Positions 9,479 to 18,111 of a stretch of DNA of 64,000 nucleotides are shown here, one piece after another. Source of the DNA: CAVYWD01 sp963772225 (lineage in GTDB: Bacteria > Myxococcota > Myxococcia > Myxococcales > UBA5297); the NCBI GenBank assembly GCA_963772225.1, contig CAVYWD010000003.1, positions 186,001-250,000 of the forward strand, given 5' to 3'. The position numbers were made by a program, and so were the translations under genes. The notes below the pieces were generated by a model that saw nothing but the letters and a program-made list of their open reading frames with translations, searched no databases and had not been told where the DNA came from. Within the stretch, counting starts at the first letter, position 1. Every line of letters starts with the position of its first letter.

Positions 9479-11941
9479 TCAGAGGGCCTTTCGCGGGAGG
9501 GCGACCGGCAGCACCAGGAGCACGGTGGCGACCGCCATCAGCTCGCCGGCCACCGCCGCCCAGCCGAAGCTCCGCAAAGCCCCCGACTGCGCGACGACCA
9601 GCGACAAGTAGCCGATGACGGTGGTCAGCGAGCACATGAGGATGGCCCCGCCCATCCGCGCGCAGGCGCGCCGGGCGTCCGACCGGTAGGCGTCCATCGC
9701 CCCGAACAGGTTCACGACGTAGTCCGCGCCCACGCCGATGGTAATAGGGATGGCGGCGAAGTTGAGCATGTTGAGTCGCACTCCCAGGGCGAGCATCAGC
9801 GCTTGGGCGAGCAGCGCCACCGAGGCCACTGTGGCCACGGTCACGGGGATGCGCCGCGTTCGGCGCGCGAAGATCGGCAGCAGGACCAGCGCCACCAGCG
9901 CGCTCACGGTCACCACGACCTTGGGGACCTCGTCTCGCACCACCCGGGTGACCTCCGCCATGAAGAGGAAGGCGCCGCCCGCCACCGTCCCTTGGGGGAG
10001 CTTGGCGGCGTTCAAGCGGTCGGCGAAGCGGATGATGTTGCGGCCGTCGTCGAAGTCGATCTTCAGCGATGGATAGAGCAGCACGACGTGGTCCACCGCG
10101 CCCGACGACTCGGTGAGCGACTGGCGCAGCGATGCGGGCACCTCGTCCAGGGCGATGGGCGCGAGCTGGGCGGGGGCGAGCCACAAATCGATGAACCGCC
10201 ACGCCGCCTCCGGGACCTGGGCGCCCTTTTTCTCGGCGAGCTTCTTGAGCTTGGGCAGCTTCTCGGCGAGCCCCTGCAGCCGCGCGAGGCGCTCCAGTTG
10301 GTCGGCCTTGGGCGGGACGAAGTCGGCGATGGTCTGCACGCGCTCGGCGACGGCGTCGGGCCCGTCCACGAGCGCGCGCGTCAGCGCCGACGCCACCGGC
10401 CGCAGGCCGTCGCCGTCCTTCGCCAGCGCGACGACCGGGTTGAGCCACACGCCGAAGACCTCGTTCATCTTCTTGTCCCAGGAGGCCGCGCCGCGGTGGA
10501 GCGAGTCGGTGTTGCGCAGCCGCCTGAGGTCCATCTCGTACAGGCCGGTGCGGCGGGCCCGGACGGCCCCGACGAGCCCCGCGGCGACCATGAGCGCCAC
10601 CACCAGGCCGGCCACGGCGCGCGGGGCGAGGGGCCGCGCGAAGAACGCGTGGAGGCGCTCCTGCGTCGCCGTCGTGGGGGCGGTCAGCCGCGGCGGCTTG
10701 AACAGCGCGATGGCGATGGGCGCCGCGGCGAAGCTCAGGAGCCAGGTGGTCAGCATCCCGCCGCCGCCGATGAGGCCGAACTGGGAGAAGCCCTTGAACG
10801 TGGAGGCGGTGAGCCCCGCGTAGGCCGCCGACGCCGTGGCCGCGGCCCCGAGCGTGCCGGGGAGCGCCCGCCGCGCGGCAGTGGCGATGGCCTGCGGCAG
10901 CGGCATCGAGGCGTCGCACGCGCGGTAGTAGGCGAGAAAGATGAGCGGGAAGTTGATGCCGTTGCCCGCGATGATGGACCCCAGGAACGCGGTGTTCGAG
11001 TTGAGCGGCCCGGCGAAGAGCTTGGCGAGCGCGAAGGTGAACAAGAGCCCCGGGACAAGGCTCACGCCCACGGCCGCCACGGCGCGGGCCGACCGGAAGT
11101 AGAGGGCGATGACCAGGGTCACCAGCGCGAACACCAGGAGCGACGACAGCGAGAGGTCGGCCAGGATGGCCGCGTGCTCCTCGACCAGGTTCGCCACGTT
11201 GCCGTTGTAGGCGACCTTGAGCCCTGCGTAGCCGGGTAGCAGGGCCTGTGCCTCCCGGCGCGCCGCGCCCAGCAGGTGCTCCGCCGGGTCCAGCTCGACG
11301 TCGGAGCCCTCGAGCCACAGGACCATGACCACGGTCTTCCCGTCCCGGGTTTCGAGGTAGCCGTTGGGGAAGCGATCCTGGCCGTTCAGCTCGCCGTCGA
11401 GCCGCTGCTGGAGCCCCGCGAAGGGGTCCTTCTCGTTCTCCTCGGCGGAAAGCCCCAGTCCCAGCGCCTTGGACTTGGCCGCGCGGACGGCCTCGTCGAG
11501 CTCGTCCATGAGCGCGTCGAAGCAATCGCGCGGCAGCAGGAGCGGGGCCCGCCGCTCGACCCAGCTGCGCTCCGCAGAGACCCGCGCCTGGATGGAGCGC
11601 ACCTCCGGCAGGTGCAGGGCCCCGAGGCGCTGGGCCATCTCGTCGATGAACCGGCGGTTCTGGGCCGGGTCGTCGGACTGGGCGATGACGATGAGGTGCG
11701 ACTGGCCGCCCATGCGGCCGTGGATCTCCTCGAGCGCCCGGACGACCGGGGCGTTGGGCGGCAGGAGCTCCTGCAGCCCGGCGCGGATGTCCGAGAAGTA
11801 GAGGGCGGTGAGCGCCAGGGCCGGCGCGCAGGCGAGCGCCGCGGCGAGGGCCCACTTTCTGGGGCGGGCGCAGGTGCTCTCGGCGAAGCGGCGGTAACCG
11901 GCGGCGACGAGCTCCTGGGCGCGTGTCAGGGTCTTGGGCAT
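9479..11941 (-). CDS. MMPL/RND-family lipid exporter
   Basis: Proton-driven RND-superfamily transporter of the MMPL type (820 aa), inner membrane. It has the expected two-fold layout: a helix near residues 27-49, a first periplasmic domain (DIRAGLQELLPPNAPVVRALEEIHGRMGGQSHLIVIAQ), a five-helix bundle from about residue 250, then a second helix, periplasmic domain and five-helix bundle with NFAAIPITIGVGADYVVNLFGAMD. It resembles transporters of hydrophobic cargo such as HpnN (hopanoids) and mycobacterial MmpL proteins. It starts 27 bases after the repaired stop of the inositol monophosphatase gene and is followed by a DUF4833 gene. Within this operon it is the natural exporter for a lipidic or acylated product. 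The substrate is not known. Confidence 0.9.
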   Translation of the reverse strand: MPKTLTRAQELVAAGYRRFAESTCARPRKWALAAALACAPALALTALYFSDIRAGLQELLPPNAPVVRALEEIHGRMGGQSHLIVIAQSDDPAQNRRFIDEMAQRLGALHLPEVRSIQARVSAERSWVERRAPLLLPRDCFDALMDELDEAVRAAKSKALGLGLSAEENEKDPFAGLQQRLDGELNGQDRFPNGYLETRDGKTVVMVLWLEGSDVELDPAEHLLGAARREAQALLPGYAGLKVAYNGNVANLVEEHAAILADLSLSSLLVFALVTLVIALYFRSARAVAAVGVSLVPGLLFTFALAKLFAGPLNSNTAFLGSIIAGNGINFPLIFLAYYRACDASMPLPQAIATAARRALPGTLGAAATASAAYAGLTASTFKGFSQFGLIGGGGMLTTWLLSFAAAPIAIALFKPPRLTAPTTATQERLHAFFARPLAPRAVAGLVVALMVAAGLVGAVRARRTGLYEMDLRRLRNTDSLHRGAASWDKKMNEVFGVWLNPVVALAKDGDGLRPVASALTRALVDGPDAVAERVQTIADFVPPKADQLERLARLQGLAEKLPKLKKLAEKKGAQVPEAAWRFIDLWLAPAQLAPIALDEVPASLRQSLTESSGAVDHVVLLYPSLKIDFDDGRNIIRFADRLNAAKLPQGTVAGGAFLFMAEVTRVVRDEVPKVVVTVSALVALVLLPIFARRTRRIPVTVATVASVALLAQALMLALGVRLNMLNFAAIPITIGVGADYVVNLFGAMDAYRSDARRACARMGGAILMCSLTTVIGYLSLVVAQSGALRSFGWAAVAGELMAVATVLLVLPVALPRKAL

Positions 11942-11990
11942 AGAAGAGAGGGGTGAGCTCTTGCGGCTTTAGAGGAGCCCGAGGAGCTCT

Positions 11991-12770
11991 TTATGGACCT
12001 GGCCGTTGGAGGCCAGCACGTGCGGCGTGAAGGGATGGTGGCGGACGCCGTCGAAACCGCTGACCACCCCTCCTGCTTCCCGGCACGATGAGCGCCCCCG
12101 CGGCCAGGTCCCAGGGTTGAAGGCCGGACTCGAAGAAGGCGTCGAAGCGCCCGCACGCCACGTCGCACAAATCCAGGGCGCAGCAGCCGGGCGCGCGCAC
12201 GGCCTGGGCCACGTCGAGCAAGCGAGCGAGCCGCTCGAGCTGCGCGCGGTCGGCGCGCCGGGGACCCCCGTCCTTGACCTGATTCAGGCCGCTCGCCACC
12301 AGCGCGCGCGAGAGGGCGGGCGTGGTCGAGACGCGGACGGGCGCGCCGTTGAGCGTCGCCCCACCGCCCGCCGAAGCGGCGAAGAGCTCGCCGGTCTGGG
12401 GGTTGAAGACCGCGCCGGCCACCACCTCATCGCCCTCGGTTACCGCCACCGACGCGCAGGAGCGCGGCCAGCGGTGCGCGTAATTCTTGGTCCCGTCGAG
12501 CGGGTCGACGAGCCACCGGTAGGGCGCTGAGCCGGCCGAGTCGTGACCCTCCTCGGCGAGGATGGCGTGGTCGGGGTGGCGGGCTCGCAACAGCTCGACG
12601 ATGGCCCGCTCGCACGCCAGGTCGACGTCCGTGGCGATGTCCGCCTCGCCCTTCTCCGAGACGACTGCCGTGCCGGCGCGGCGAAGCTGGATGGCGCCGG
12701 CGGCGCGCGCGGCGGCGATGGCGCTCTCGAGGAGCGGGAGATGGCGGGAAGGCGAGGTCTTGTCGGGCAT
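11991..12770 (-). CDS. Inositol monophosphatase family protein (C-terminal frame break)
   Basis: Mg2+-dependent phosphatase of the IMPase/SuhB/CysQ superfamily, expected to release free inositol from inositol 1(3)-phosphate. Visible motifs are ILAEEGHD, the metal-binding DPLDGTKNYAHRW and WDLAAGALIV. After ALIV the frame changes to PGSRRGGQRFRRR and stops at 11991. The next frame gives the normal end: REAGGVVSGFDG, then VLASNGQVHKELLGLL and a stop at 11969-11971. One extra C near 12081-12084 explains this, so the natural gene is 11969-12770. It lies 39 bases after the flippase-like gene and belongs to the operon with inositol-3-phosphate synthase, which supplies its substrate. Other phosphorylated cyclitols are possible substrates. 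Confidence 0.85.
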   Translation of the reverse strand: MPDKTSPSRHLPLLESAIAAARAAGAIQLRRAGTAVVSEKGEADIATDVDLACERAIVELLRARHPDHAILAEEGHDSAGSAPYRWLVDPLDGTKNYAHRWPRSCASVAVTEGDEVVAGAVFNPQTGELFAASAGGGATLNGAPVRVSTTPALSRALVASGLNQVKDGGPRRADRAQLERLARLLDVAQAVRAPGCCALDLCDVACGRFDAFFESGLQPWDLAAGALIVPGSRRGGQRFRRRPPPSLHAARAGLQRPGP

Positions 12771-12809
12771 GCTGTTCCAAGGGCGCCAGGGGAGCGCCGC
12801 GCTCTGGCG

Positions 12810-13814
12810 CTACGAGCCCTGGATCGGGGAGGAGGTCGCCTCGCCGCGGGCAGGCCCGGAGGCGGGGAGGGCCGGCGCCGGCCAGGCCGCCGAGATGAGC
12901 GAGCCGGCGAGCACGAAGAGGAGCTGTGAGACATGGGCGAGCAGCGCGACGGCGACCGCGCTCGCGACCGGCAGGCCCAGCGCGCTCGCGGCGAGCGTGT
13001 AGTGGCCCTCGGTGGCGCCGAGCTGCCCGGGGATCAGGTCGCCCACGGCGGCGCCCACCAGGTGAATGCCCTCGGAGGCGAGCGCCGAGGAGAGCGCGGG
13101 CACACCGCCGACGCAGGCGATGAGCACGGCGTTCTGCGCCACCTGGCAGACGCGGCCGGCGAGCTCCCAGGCGGTCGCCGTTGCGGGCAGGTGCCGCTCG
13201 GACTCCAGGACCCCGTCCAAATCGGCGCCGAAGCCCTGGGCCTTGGGGACCACCTTCCCCAGCCATGCGCCCGGCCGCCGGCGCGCCGCCAGAAAGAGCG
13301 AGAGCCCTATCGTCAGCGTCGCCGCCGCGTTGGCGGCGATGGCGGCGGGGAGCCACTTGGGCCCCGGGACCGCGAGCGCGACCGCCGCCGCCGCGATGAT
13401 CGAAATGAAGGAATTGGCGAGGAGCGCGGCGATCTGGATGCGCGCGGCCGCCGCGGTCGCCCGCGCCGCGCCCACCCAGCGGGTGAGCAGCGACGCCCGC
13501 GCCACCTCGGCCACCGCTCGGCCGGCCGGGAACAGCCCCATTACGGCGTAGCCGATGATCCCCGCTCGGAAGAGCTGGGTCCGAGGCACCGCAGGGCCGT
13601 AGAGCGAGCGCATGGCCAGCGTGGTGCAGACGACCTGACCCGCTTCGAGCGCGAGCACCGCGGGAAAAAGTACGGCGGCGCCGGCGAGCGCCTGGGCGAG
13701 GGATTGGGCTCCGATGCCGCGCACGATGGCTGCGACGCAGGTGACTCCCACGAGACCGGCGACCACCCGGCCCATGGGCGAGCGGGTCACTGCGAGCAGC
13801 CGTGCGAGGCTCAT
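12810..13814 (-). CDS. Flippase-like integral membrane protein (LPG synthase TM family)
   Basis: Polytopic membrane protein (334 aa, about eight hydrophobic segments) of the lysylphosphatidylglycerol-synthase TM-region/UPF0104 family, whose members include the flippase half of MprF and proteins of hopanoid, carotenoid and glycolipid clusters. Characteristic late motifs are HLVGAAVGDLIPGQLGATEGHYTL. The start at 13814 gives an ATGA overlap with the stop of the aminotransferase gene, a sign of translational coupling. I infer that it moves a lipid intermediate of this pathway across the inner membrane, or supports its assembly there. The soluble aminoacyl-transferase domain of MprF is not present. 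Confidence 0.8.
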   Translation of the reverse strand: MSLARLLAVTRSPMGRVVAGLVGVTCVAAIVRGIGAQSLAQALAGAAVLFPAVLALEAGQVVCTTLAMRSLYGPAVPRTQLFRAGIIGYAVMGLFPAGRAVAEVARASLLTRWVGAARATAAAARIQIAALLANSFISIIAAAAVALAVPGPKWLPAAIAANAAATLTIGLSLFLAARRRPGAWLGKVVPKAQGFGADLDGVLESERHLPATATAWELAGRVCQVAQNAVLIACVGGVPALSSALASEGIHLVGAAVGDLIPGQLGATEGHYTLAASALGLPVASAVAVALLAHVSQLLFVLAGSLISAAWPAPALPASGPARGEATSSPIQGS

Positions 13815-15133
13815 GGCACCGGGGCCTTGGCGACCACCTTTTCGAGACGATTCCACACCCGCACAAACGCGTCCGCGTACGCCTCCGCGAGCTCCAGAGG
13901 CTGTGGAAAGATGGGGCAGGTATGGGAAAAGAGGCAGAGCGAGCCGTCGAGCAGGCGCGCCGTCTCCGGGTACTGCGAAAGGTCGTAGTCGACGTTCGCG
14001 CCGTCGAAGGGGAAGCTTCGCCCGCCGAAGCCCGAGCGGTCGCGGAACAGCCCCTGGCCGGGCACCGGCTGGGTCTGCCAGAGCACTGCCTCCAAGCCCT
14101 CGGCGGCCAAGGCGGCGCGCACGGCGTCGCGCACGCGCCGGGCGGGCGCCGTCACGCCGACCGCCTGGCCGTCGAGGCGCACGCGGTACTTGTGGAAGCA
14201 GCTCGTGTCGCCCTCGCCGAGGATGGGTGGGGTCACCCCGGGCAGGGCGCCCAGGCGCTGGGAGAGGACGGCCGCGTTGCGCTGCGCGTTGGCGTTGAAG
14301 GCGTCGAGCTTCTGGAGCTGGGAGCGGCCGACCGCTGCCGACAGCTCGGTCGTGCGGTACATCCAGCCCATGCCCTTGGAGTCGTAGGCGCGGTTGCCGT
14401 CGAGGGCGCGCTCGATTCGGTAGTCCTTCTCATCGCTCGCGCGCACGTCCTCGCCGAACATGCGCGCGCGGTTCGCGCGCTCGAAGACGCCCTCGTCGTC
14501 GGTGACCATGAGGCCGCCTTCGCCCGCCGGGAGGTTCTTGGAGGACTGAAGGCTGAAGCAGCCGGCCGCCCCGAACGTGCCCACCTTGCGCCCGCGGTGC
14601 GTGCTGCCGTGGGCTTGCGCCGCGTCCTCGACGAGGGCGAGGCCCCGCCGCTGGCAAAGGGCCGACAGCGCGTCGATGTCGCACGGCGTTCCGTGGATGT
14701 GGACGGGGATGACCGCGCGCGTGCGCGGGGTGATGGCCGCCTCGACGCGCTGGGGGTCGAGCCCCAGGGACCGGGGCTCGATGTCCACGAAGACCGGCAC
14801 CGCGCCCTGGTGCAGCACCGCCAGGGCCGTGGCCACGAAGGTGAAGGCGGGGACGATGACTTCGTCGCCGGGGCCGACGCCCAGGGCGGCCAGCGCCACG
14901 TGCAGCGCGGAGGTGCCGCTGTTCGTGGAGAGGCAGTACTTCGACCCCAGGTAGGCGGCCCACTCGGTCTCGAGCCCGCGGACCTCCGGGGCGAAGGGGC
15001 CGGAGAGGACGCCGCGGGCGAGCACGCGCTGGACCGCGGCGCGCTCTTCCTCGCCCAGCACGGGCCAGCGCACGTGCGCCTCGGGGCGCACGGCGCTGGG
15101 GCCACCGAAGAGCGCGAGCTGCCGCTCAGCCAT
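13811..15133 (-). CDS. DegT/DnrJ/EryC1/StrS-family sugar or cyclitol aminotransferase
   Basis: PLP-dependent aminotransferase (440 aa) that converts a keto group on a sugar or cyclitol to an amine. The fold landmarks are STNSGTSALHVALAALGVGPGDEV, VIVPAFTFVATALAV, LVEDAAQAHGS and CFSLQSSKNLPAGEGG, with the PLP lysine at about residue 199. The start ATG at 15133 overlaps the end of the inositol-3-phosphate synthase gene by 8 bases, and the stop overlaps the next gene (ATGA). Relatives include StsC, which aminates scyllo-inosose in streptomycin biosynthesis, and AHBA synthase. Next to an inositol-3-phosphate synthase an aminocyclitol product is plausible. No inosose-forming Gfo/Idh/MocA dehydrogenase is encoded nearby, so the keto substrate is unproven. 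Confidence 0.9.
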   Translation of the reverse strand: MAERQLALFGGPSAVRPEAHVRWPVLGEEERAAVQRVLARGVLSGPFAPEVRGLETEWAAYLGSKYCLSTNSGTSALHVALAALGVGPGDEVIVPAFTFVATALAVLHQGAVPVFVDIEPRSLGLDPQRVEAAITPRTRAVIPVHIHGTPCDIDALSALCQRRGLALVEDAAQAHGSTHRGRKVGTFGAAGCFSLQSSKNLPAGEGGLMVTDDEGVFERANRARMFGEDVRASDEKDYRIERALDGNRAYDSKGMGWMYRTTELSAAVGRSQLQKLDAFNANAQRNAAVLSQRLGALPGVTPPILGEGDTSCFHKYRVRLDGQAVGVTAPARRVRDAVRAALAAEGLEAVLWQTQPVPGQGLFRDRSGFGGRSFPFDGANVDYDLSQYPETARLLDGSLCLFSHTCPIFPQPLELAEAYADAFVRVWNRLEKVVAKAPVP

Positions 15134-16343
15134 GCGATGCGCTCTTGGCGCCGGGCTTCTTGGCGGCGGTGCGCGCCACCCACTCCTCGAGCAACCTGAA
15201 CTGCTTGAAGAGGTCGTGGACCGGGGTCTCGCCGTCGGTGTGGTAAGGCGCCTTGAAGAAGACCGAGAGCTGCCGCTGGATGCCCCGCTCGCCCTGGGCA
15301 TGCGCGTAGTCGATGAGGCGCGCCAGGTCGATGACGAGCGGCGCCGCCAGGATGGAGTCCTTGCAGAGGAAGTTGACCTTCAGCTGCATCCGCTCGCCCA
15401 GGAAGCCCTCGAGGTCGACGTTGTCCCACGCCTCTTTGTCGTCGCCGCGGGGCTTGTAGTAGTGGATGTGCACCTGGTGCGAGCCGACGGTGTACCCCAG
15501 GATGCTGTCGAGCACGCTCTTCTTGCTCGTCACCTTGGTCTTGTTGGCCGCCGGGTCGTTGAGCACCAGGCCGTCGTTGTTGCCCAGGATGTTGGTGGAG
15601 AACCAGCCGTCGACCTTGAGCTGGCGCACGACGAAGGCCGGGGCCAGGGCGGTCTTGAGCATGGTCTGGCCGGTCTTGCCATCCTCGCCGGCGATGGGCA
15701 CGCCTGCCTTGGCCGCCAGCTCCTCCAGCGCCGGGACCTTGGTGAGGCTCGGCGTGAAGTTCACGTGCGGGATGCCCAGCTTGCAAGACAGGTAGAGGTA
15801 CTTCTGGGCCGGGCTGATGCGCGGGTCGCTCGCGTCGAGGCCCGCCTCGAACGCCTTGAGGCTCTGGTGGACGTCGCTCACCTCGTTGAACTTCTCGGTC
15901 GAGGTGAGGTTCACCAGCACCAGCCGGTCGAGGTGGTGCTTGCGCTTGAAGGCGATGATCTGCTCCTCGAGGACCTTCAGCTCGGCGCGGGTGTTGTCCG
16001 CCGCCACCGTGTTCTTGCCGGTGAGCGCCGTGAGGAAGTGGGGCGAGAAGACCGCGGGCCAGGGCTGGATGCCCTCGAGCTCGTCCTTGACCTCGTCGAG
16101 CAGGTGCTTGGGGATGACGCGGTGCCGCACCGCGTGCTCATAGGTGCTGCCCGGCAAGAGGTCCCAGCCGCCGAACACGAGGTCGTCCAGGCCCGCCAAC
16201 GGCAGCCCCTTGCCAAGCTCGGTCTCGGTCACCATGCCGTTCTTCGGCGCGATGCCCTTCTTCATCAGCGCCGCGCCCGCGATGACCGTGCTGGCCACGG
16301 CGCCATTCGAACCGATGATACAGACACCCAATCGTGAACTCAC
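15126..16343 (-). CDS. ino1: Inositol-3-phosphate synthase
   Basis: NAD-dependent isomerase (405 aa) that turns glucose 6-phosphate into 1L-myo-inositol 1(3)-phosphate, the committed step of inositol synthesis. It starts with the Rossmann motif CIIGSNGAVASTV (residues 8-20) and carries LVLVNLTSTE, HVNFTPS, the ILGNNDG motif and FLCKDSILAAPLVIDL, all family signatures. The start codon is GTG at 16343, overlapping the stop of the upstream gene as GTGA. The next gene begins 8 bases before its stop. With the inositol monophosphatase downstream the operon can make free myo-inositol. Such genes in bacteria usually feed inositol lipids, protective solutes or aminocyclitols. Confidence 0.95.
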   Translation of the reverse strand: MSSRLGVCIIGSNGAVASTVIAGAALMKKGIAPKNGMVTETELGKGLPLAGLDDLVFGGWDLLPGSTYEHAVRHRVIPKHLLDEVKDELEGIQPWPAVFSPHFLTALTGKNTVAADNTRAELKVLEEQIIAFKRKHHLDRLVLVNLTSTEKFNEVSDVHQSLKAFEAGLDASDPRISPAQKYLYLSCKLGIPHVNFTPSLTKVPALEELAAKAGVPIAGEDGKTGQTMLKTALAPAFVVRQLKVDGWFSTNILGNNDGLVLNDPAANKTKVTSKKSVLDSILGYTVGSHQVHIHYYKPRGDDKEAWDNVDLEGFLGERMQLKVNFLCKDSILAAPLVIDLARLIDYAHAQGERGIQRQLSVFFKAPYHTDGETPVHDLFKQFRLLEEWVARTAAKKPGAKSASHG

Positions 16344-17920
16344 GGACTGCCTCCCGTCCCTTGCTCCGTTGCAAGGGAGCGCAAGAGCCGACTGCGATCG
16401 CCGTCGACGATGCGCGGAAACTTCTGTTGGACACTGGTCTGGCCGAGCATCTCCATGAAACGCCGCGTTGCGCCCGACCGAAGCGGCACCACTCGGGGCG
16501 CGAGGATAGCGACCTCTCCCTTCCGGTGCTCGCGATAAACGCGGTTCTGCTCACACAGGCTGCGATCGAGCGCCTCGGCAAAGGCAAAGGTTTCGGCGGG
16601 GGCGCGCTCGAACTCGACGAAGATGACGTAGCGGCCCTTGGCGCCGCCGTCGATGCCCAGCTCGGGCCCGGCGGCGAACTCCAGAGGCGCGCTGGCGGTG
16701 GCCGCCGCCGCCGCGCTCACCGCCCGCTCGATCTCGAGCTGGGTCATGAGCTCCTGCGTCAGCGACAGCACCCCGCTGCGGCGACCGGAGAAGCGCAGGC
16801 GCAGCGGCGAGACGGAGGAGAAGCGCACGTAGTCGCCGATTTCGTAGGCGAACAGCCCCGAGGAGGTGGTGAGGACCACCGAGTAGTCGACGTCGCGCTC
16901 GACGCGCCACAGGGGGAGCCGCGGCGCGGTGGGGTCGCCCTCGCGGCCCTTGGGCACGAACTCGTAGTAGACGCCGCGGTCGGGGACCACGAGCAGCGAG
17001 TCGTCCGTCAGGCTCCAGGTGACCGCGAAGATGCCGCCCTCGGTCGCGTTGTAGTTGTCCATCAGCACGGCGCTCTTGCCCAGGCGCTCGGCGATGATGG
17101 GGCGGTAGGGCTCGGCGGCCACGCCGCCGCCGAAGAGCACGCGGACGTTGGGCCAGATGTCCGAGATGGTGCGGGCCTTTTGGCCGCGGGCCTTGGCGGC
17201 GCCGAGCACGCGGTCGAAGAAGAGCGGGAACCAGCAAGTGGTGCCCGCCAGCGCGCGCACGTCGTAGTCGAGGTACGCGGCCGCCACCGCGTCGAGCTTC
17301 TTCGAGTAGTCCTCGATGTCGCGCTCGGGCGGCTTGGGCAGCATCATGGGCCGGGTGAGGCGCGGCATGTGGAGCTGCATGAGCCCCGGGTTCGAGGCGA
17401 CGCCGACCTCGCCCTCCTGCTTGACCACCGCCGGCGGGAGCAGCCCCAGCCAGTAGCCCGCCGTCAGCTCGGTGTCGCCGGTGAGGGCGAGGTAGCGGGC
17501 GGTCACGTCGAACCCGGCGAGCTGCTGCCAGCGGATCTGCTCGGGCGAGATGGGCAGGAACTTGTTCTTGGCCGCGGTATTCGAGGTGCCCGAGGACTGG
17601 CCGTAGAACGGGATGAGGCCTGGGTAGAGGACGTCGCGCTCGCCCCGCCGCATGCGCTCCAGAAAGGGCTCGAAGCCGGCGTAGCTGCGCACCGGGACCC
17701 GGCGGCGGAAGTCGGCGTCGTCCGAGACGCCCGCCAGTCCGTGGGCGCGGCCGAACTCGGTGGAGGCGGCGCGCCTGCAGTGCGTGAGGAGCGTGGCCAG
17801 CTGCGCCTTGCGCACCCGCTCGGCCGAGGACGCAACCCAGTCCCATTGGGCGACGCGCGCGCGCGCCGCCGCCCACATCGCTGGACCGGTGAGACGGGAA
17901 CCGGGAATTGACTTCAGCAT
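16340..17920 (-). CDS. GH3 (Gretchen Hagen 3) family acyl-acid amido synthetase
   Basis: Adenylating enzyme of the plant GH3 auxin-responsive family (526 aa; unrelated to glycosidase family GH3). Plant members activate a carboxylic acid with ATP and join it to an amino group. The three nucleotide-binding motifs are visible: YGQSSGTSN, DNYNATEGG and FAYEIGDYVRF. The family is known in Bacteroidota and Myxococcota, but its role there is unsettled. It is the first gene of the operon and its stop overlaps the GTG start of ino1 (GTGA). I infer that it makes an amide between an acyl acid and an amine, perhaps the amine installed by the DegT enzyme. The start at 17920 gives a full-length N-terminus. 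Confidence 0.85.
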   Translation of the reverse strand: MLKSIPGSRLTGPAMWAAARARVAQWDWVASSAERVRKAQLATLLTHCRRAASTEFGRAHGLAGVSDDADFRRRVPVRSYAGFEPFLERMRRGERDVLYPGLIPFYGQSSGTSNTAAKNKFLPISPEQIRWQQLAGFDVTARYLALTGDTELTAGYWLGLLPPAVVKQEGEVGVASNPGLMQLHMPRLTRPMMLPKPPERDIEDYSKKLDAVAAAYLDYDVRALAGTTCWFPLFFDRVLGAAKARGQKARTISDIWPNVRVLFGGGVAAEPYRPIIAERLGKSAVLMDNYNATEGGIFAVTWSLTDDSLLVVPDRGVYYEFVPKGREGDPTAPRLPLWRVERDVDYSVVLTTSSGLFAYEIGDYVRFSSVSPLRLRFSGRRSGVLSLTQELMTQLEIERAVSAAAAATASAPLEFAAGPELGIDGGAKGRYVIFVEFERAPAETFAFAEALDRSLCEQNRVYREHRKGEVAILAPRVVPLRSGATRRFMEMLGQTSVQQKFPRIVDGDRSRLLRSLATEQGTGGSP

Positions 17921-18111
17921 CTGCTCCTACGGTGCATGGCCCCCAAAAGCCGGGGCGGGAACATAGCCAAACCGAGTCCAGGGGAAAAGTTTTATTGGCA
18001 ATCGCGCAGCGTTCTGCCCTCTACAGTTTGTGGGTTGCAGCCGGCGGCTCGTTGGCCCTATCGTTCGCCGCCCCAAAAGGTACATGCGGCGCACGGGAGG
18101 CCCAACACCGG
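17921..18111. promoter_or_regulatory. Shared intergenic region of two divergent genes
   Basis: This 191-base gap must hold the promoter of the minus-strand cyclitol operon and that of the plus-strand GMC oxidase. An A/T-rich patch around 17978-17996 (GGGGAAAAGTTTTATTGG) stands out in the 70% GC background. I could not assign -35/-10 boxes or an operator. GGGAGG about 11 bases before 18112 may serve as the Shine-Dalgarno of the oxidase. Confidence 0.3.
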
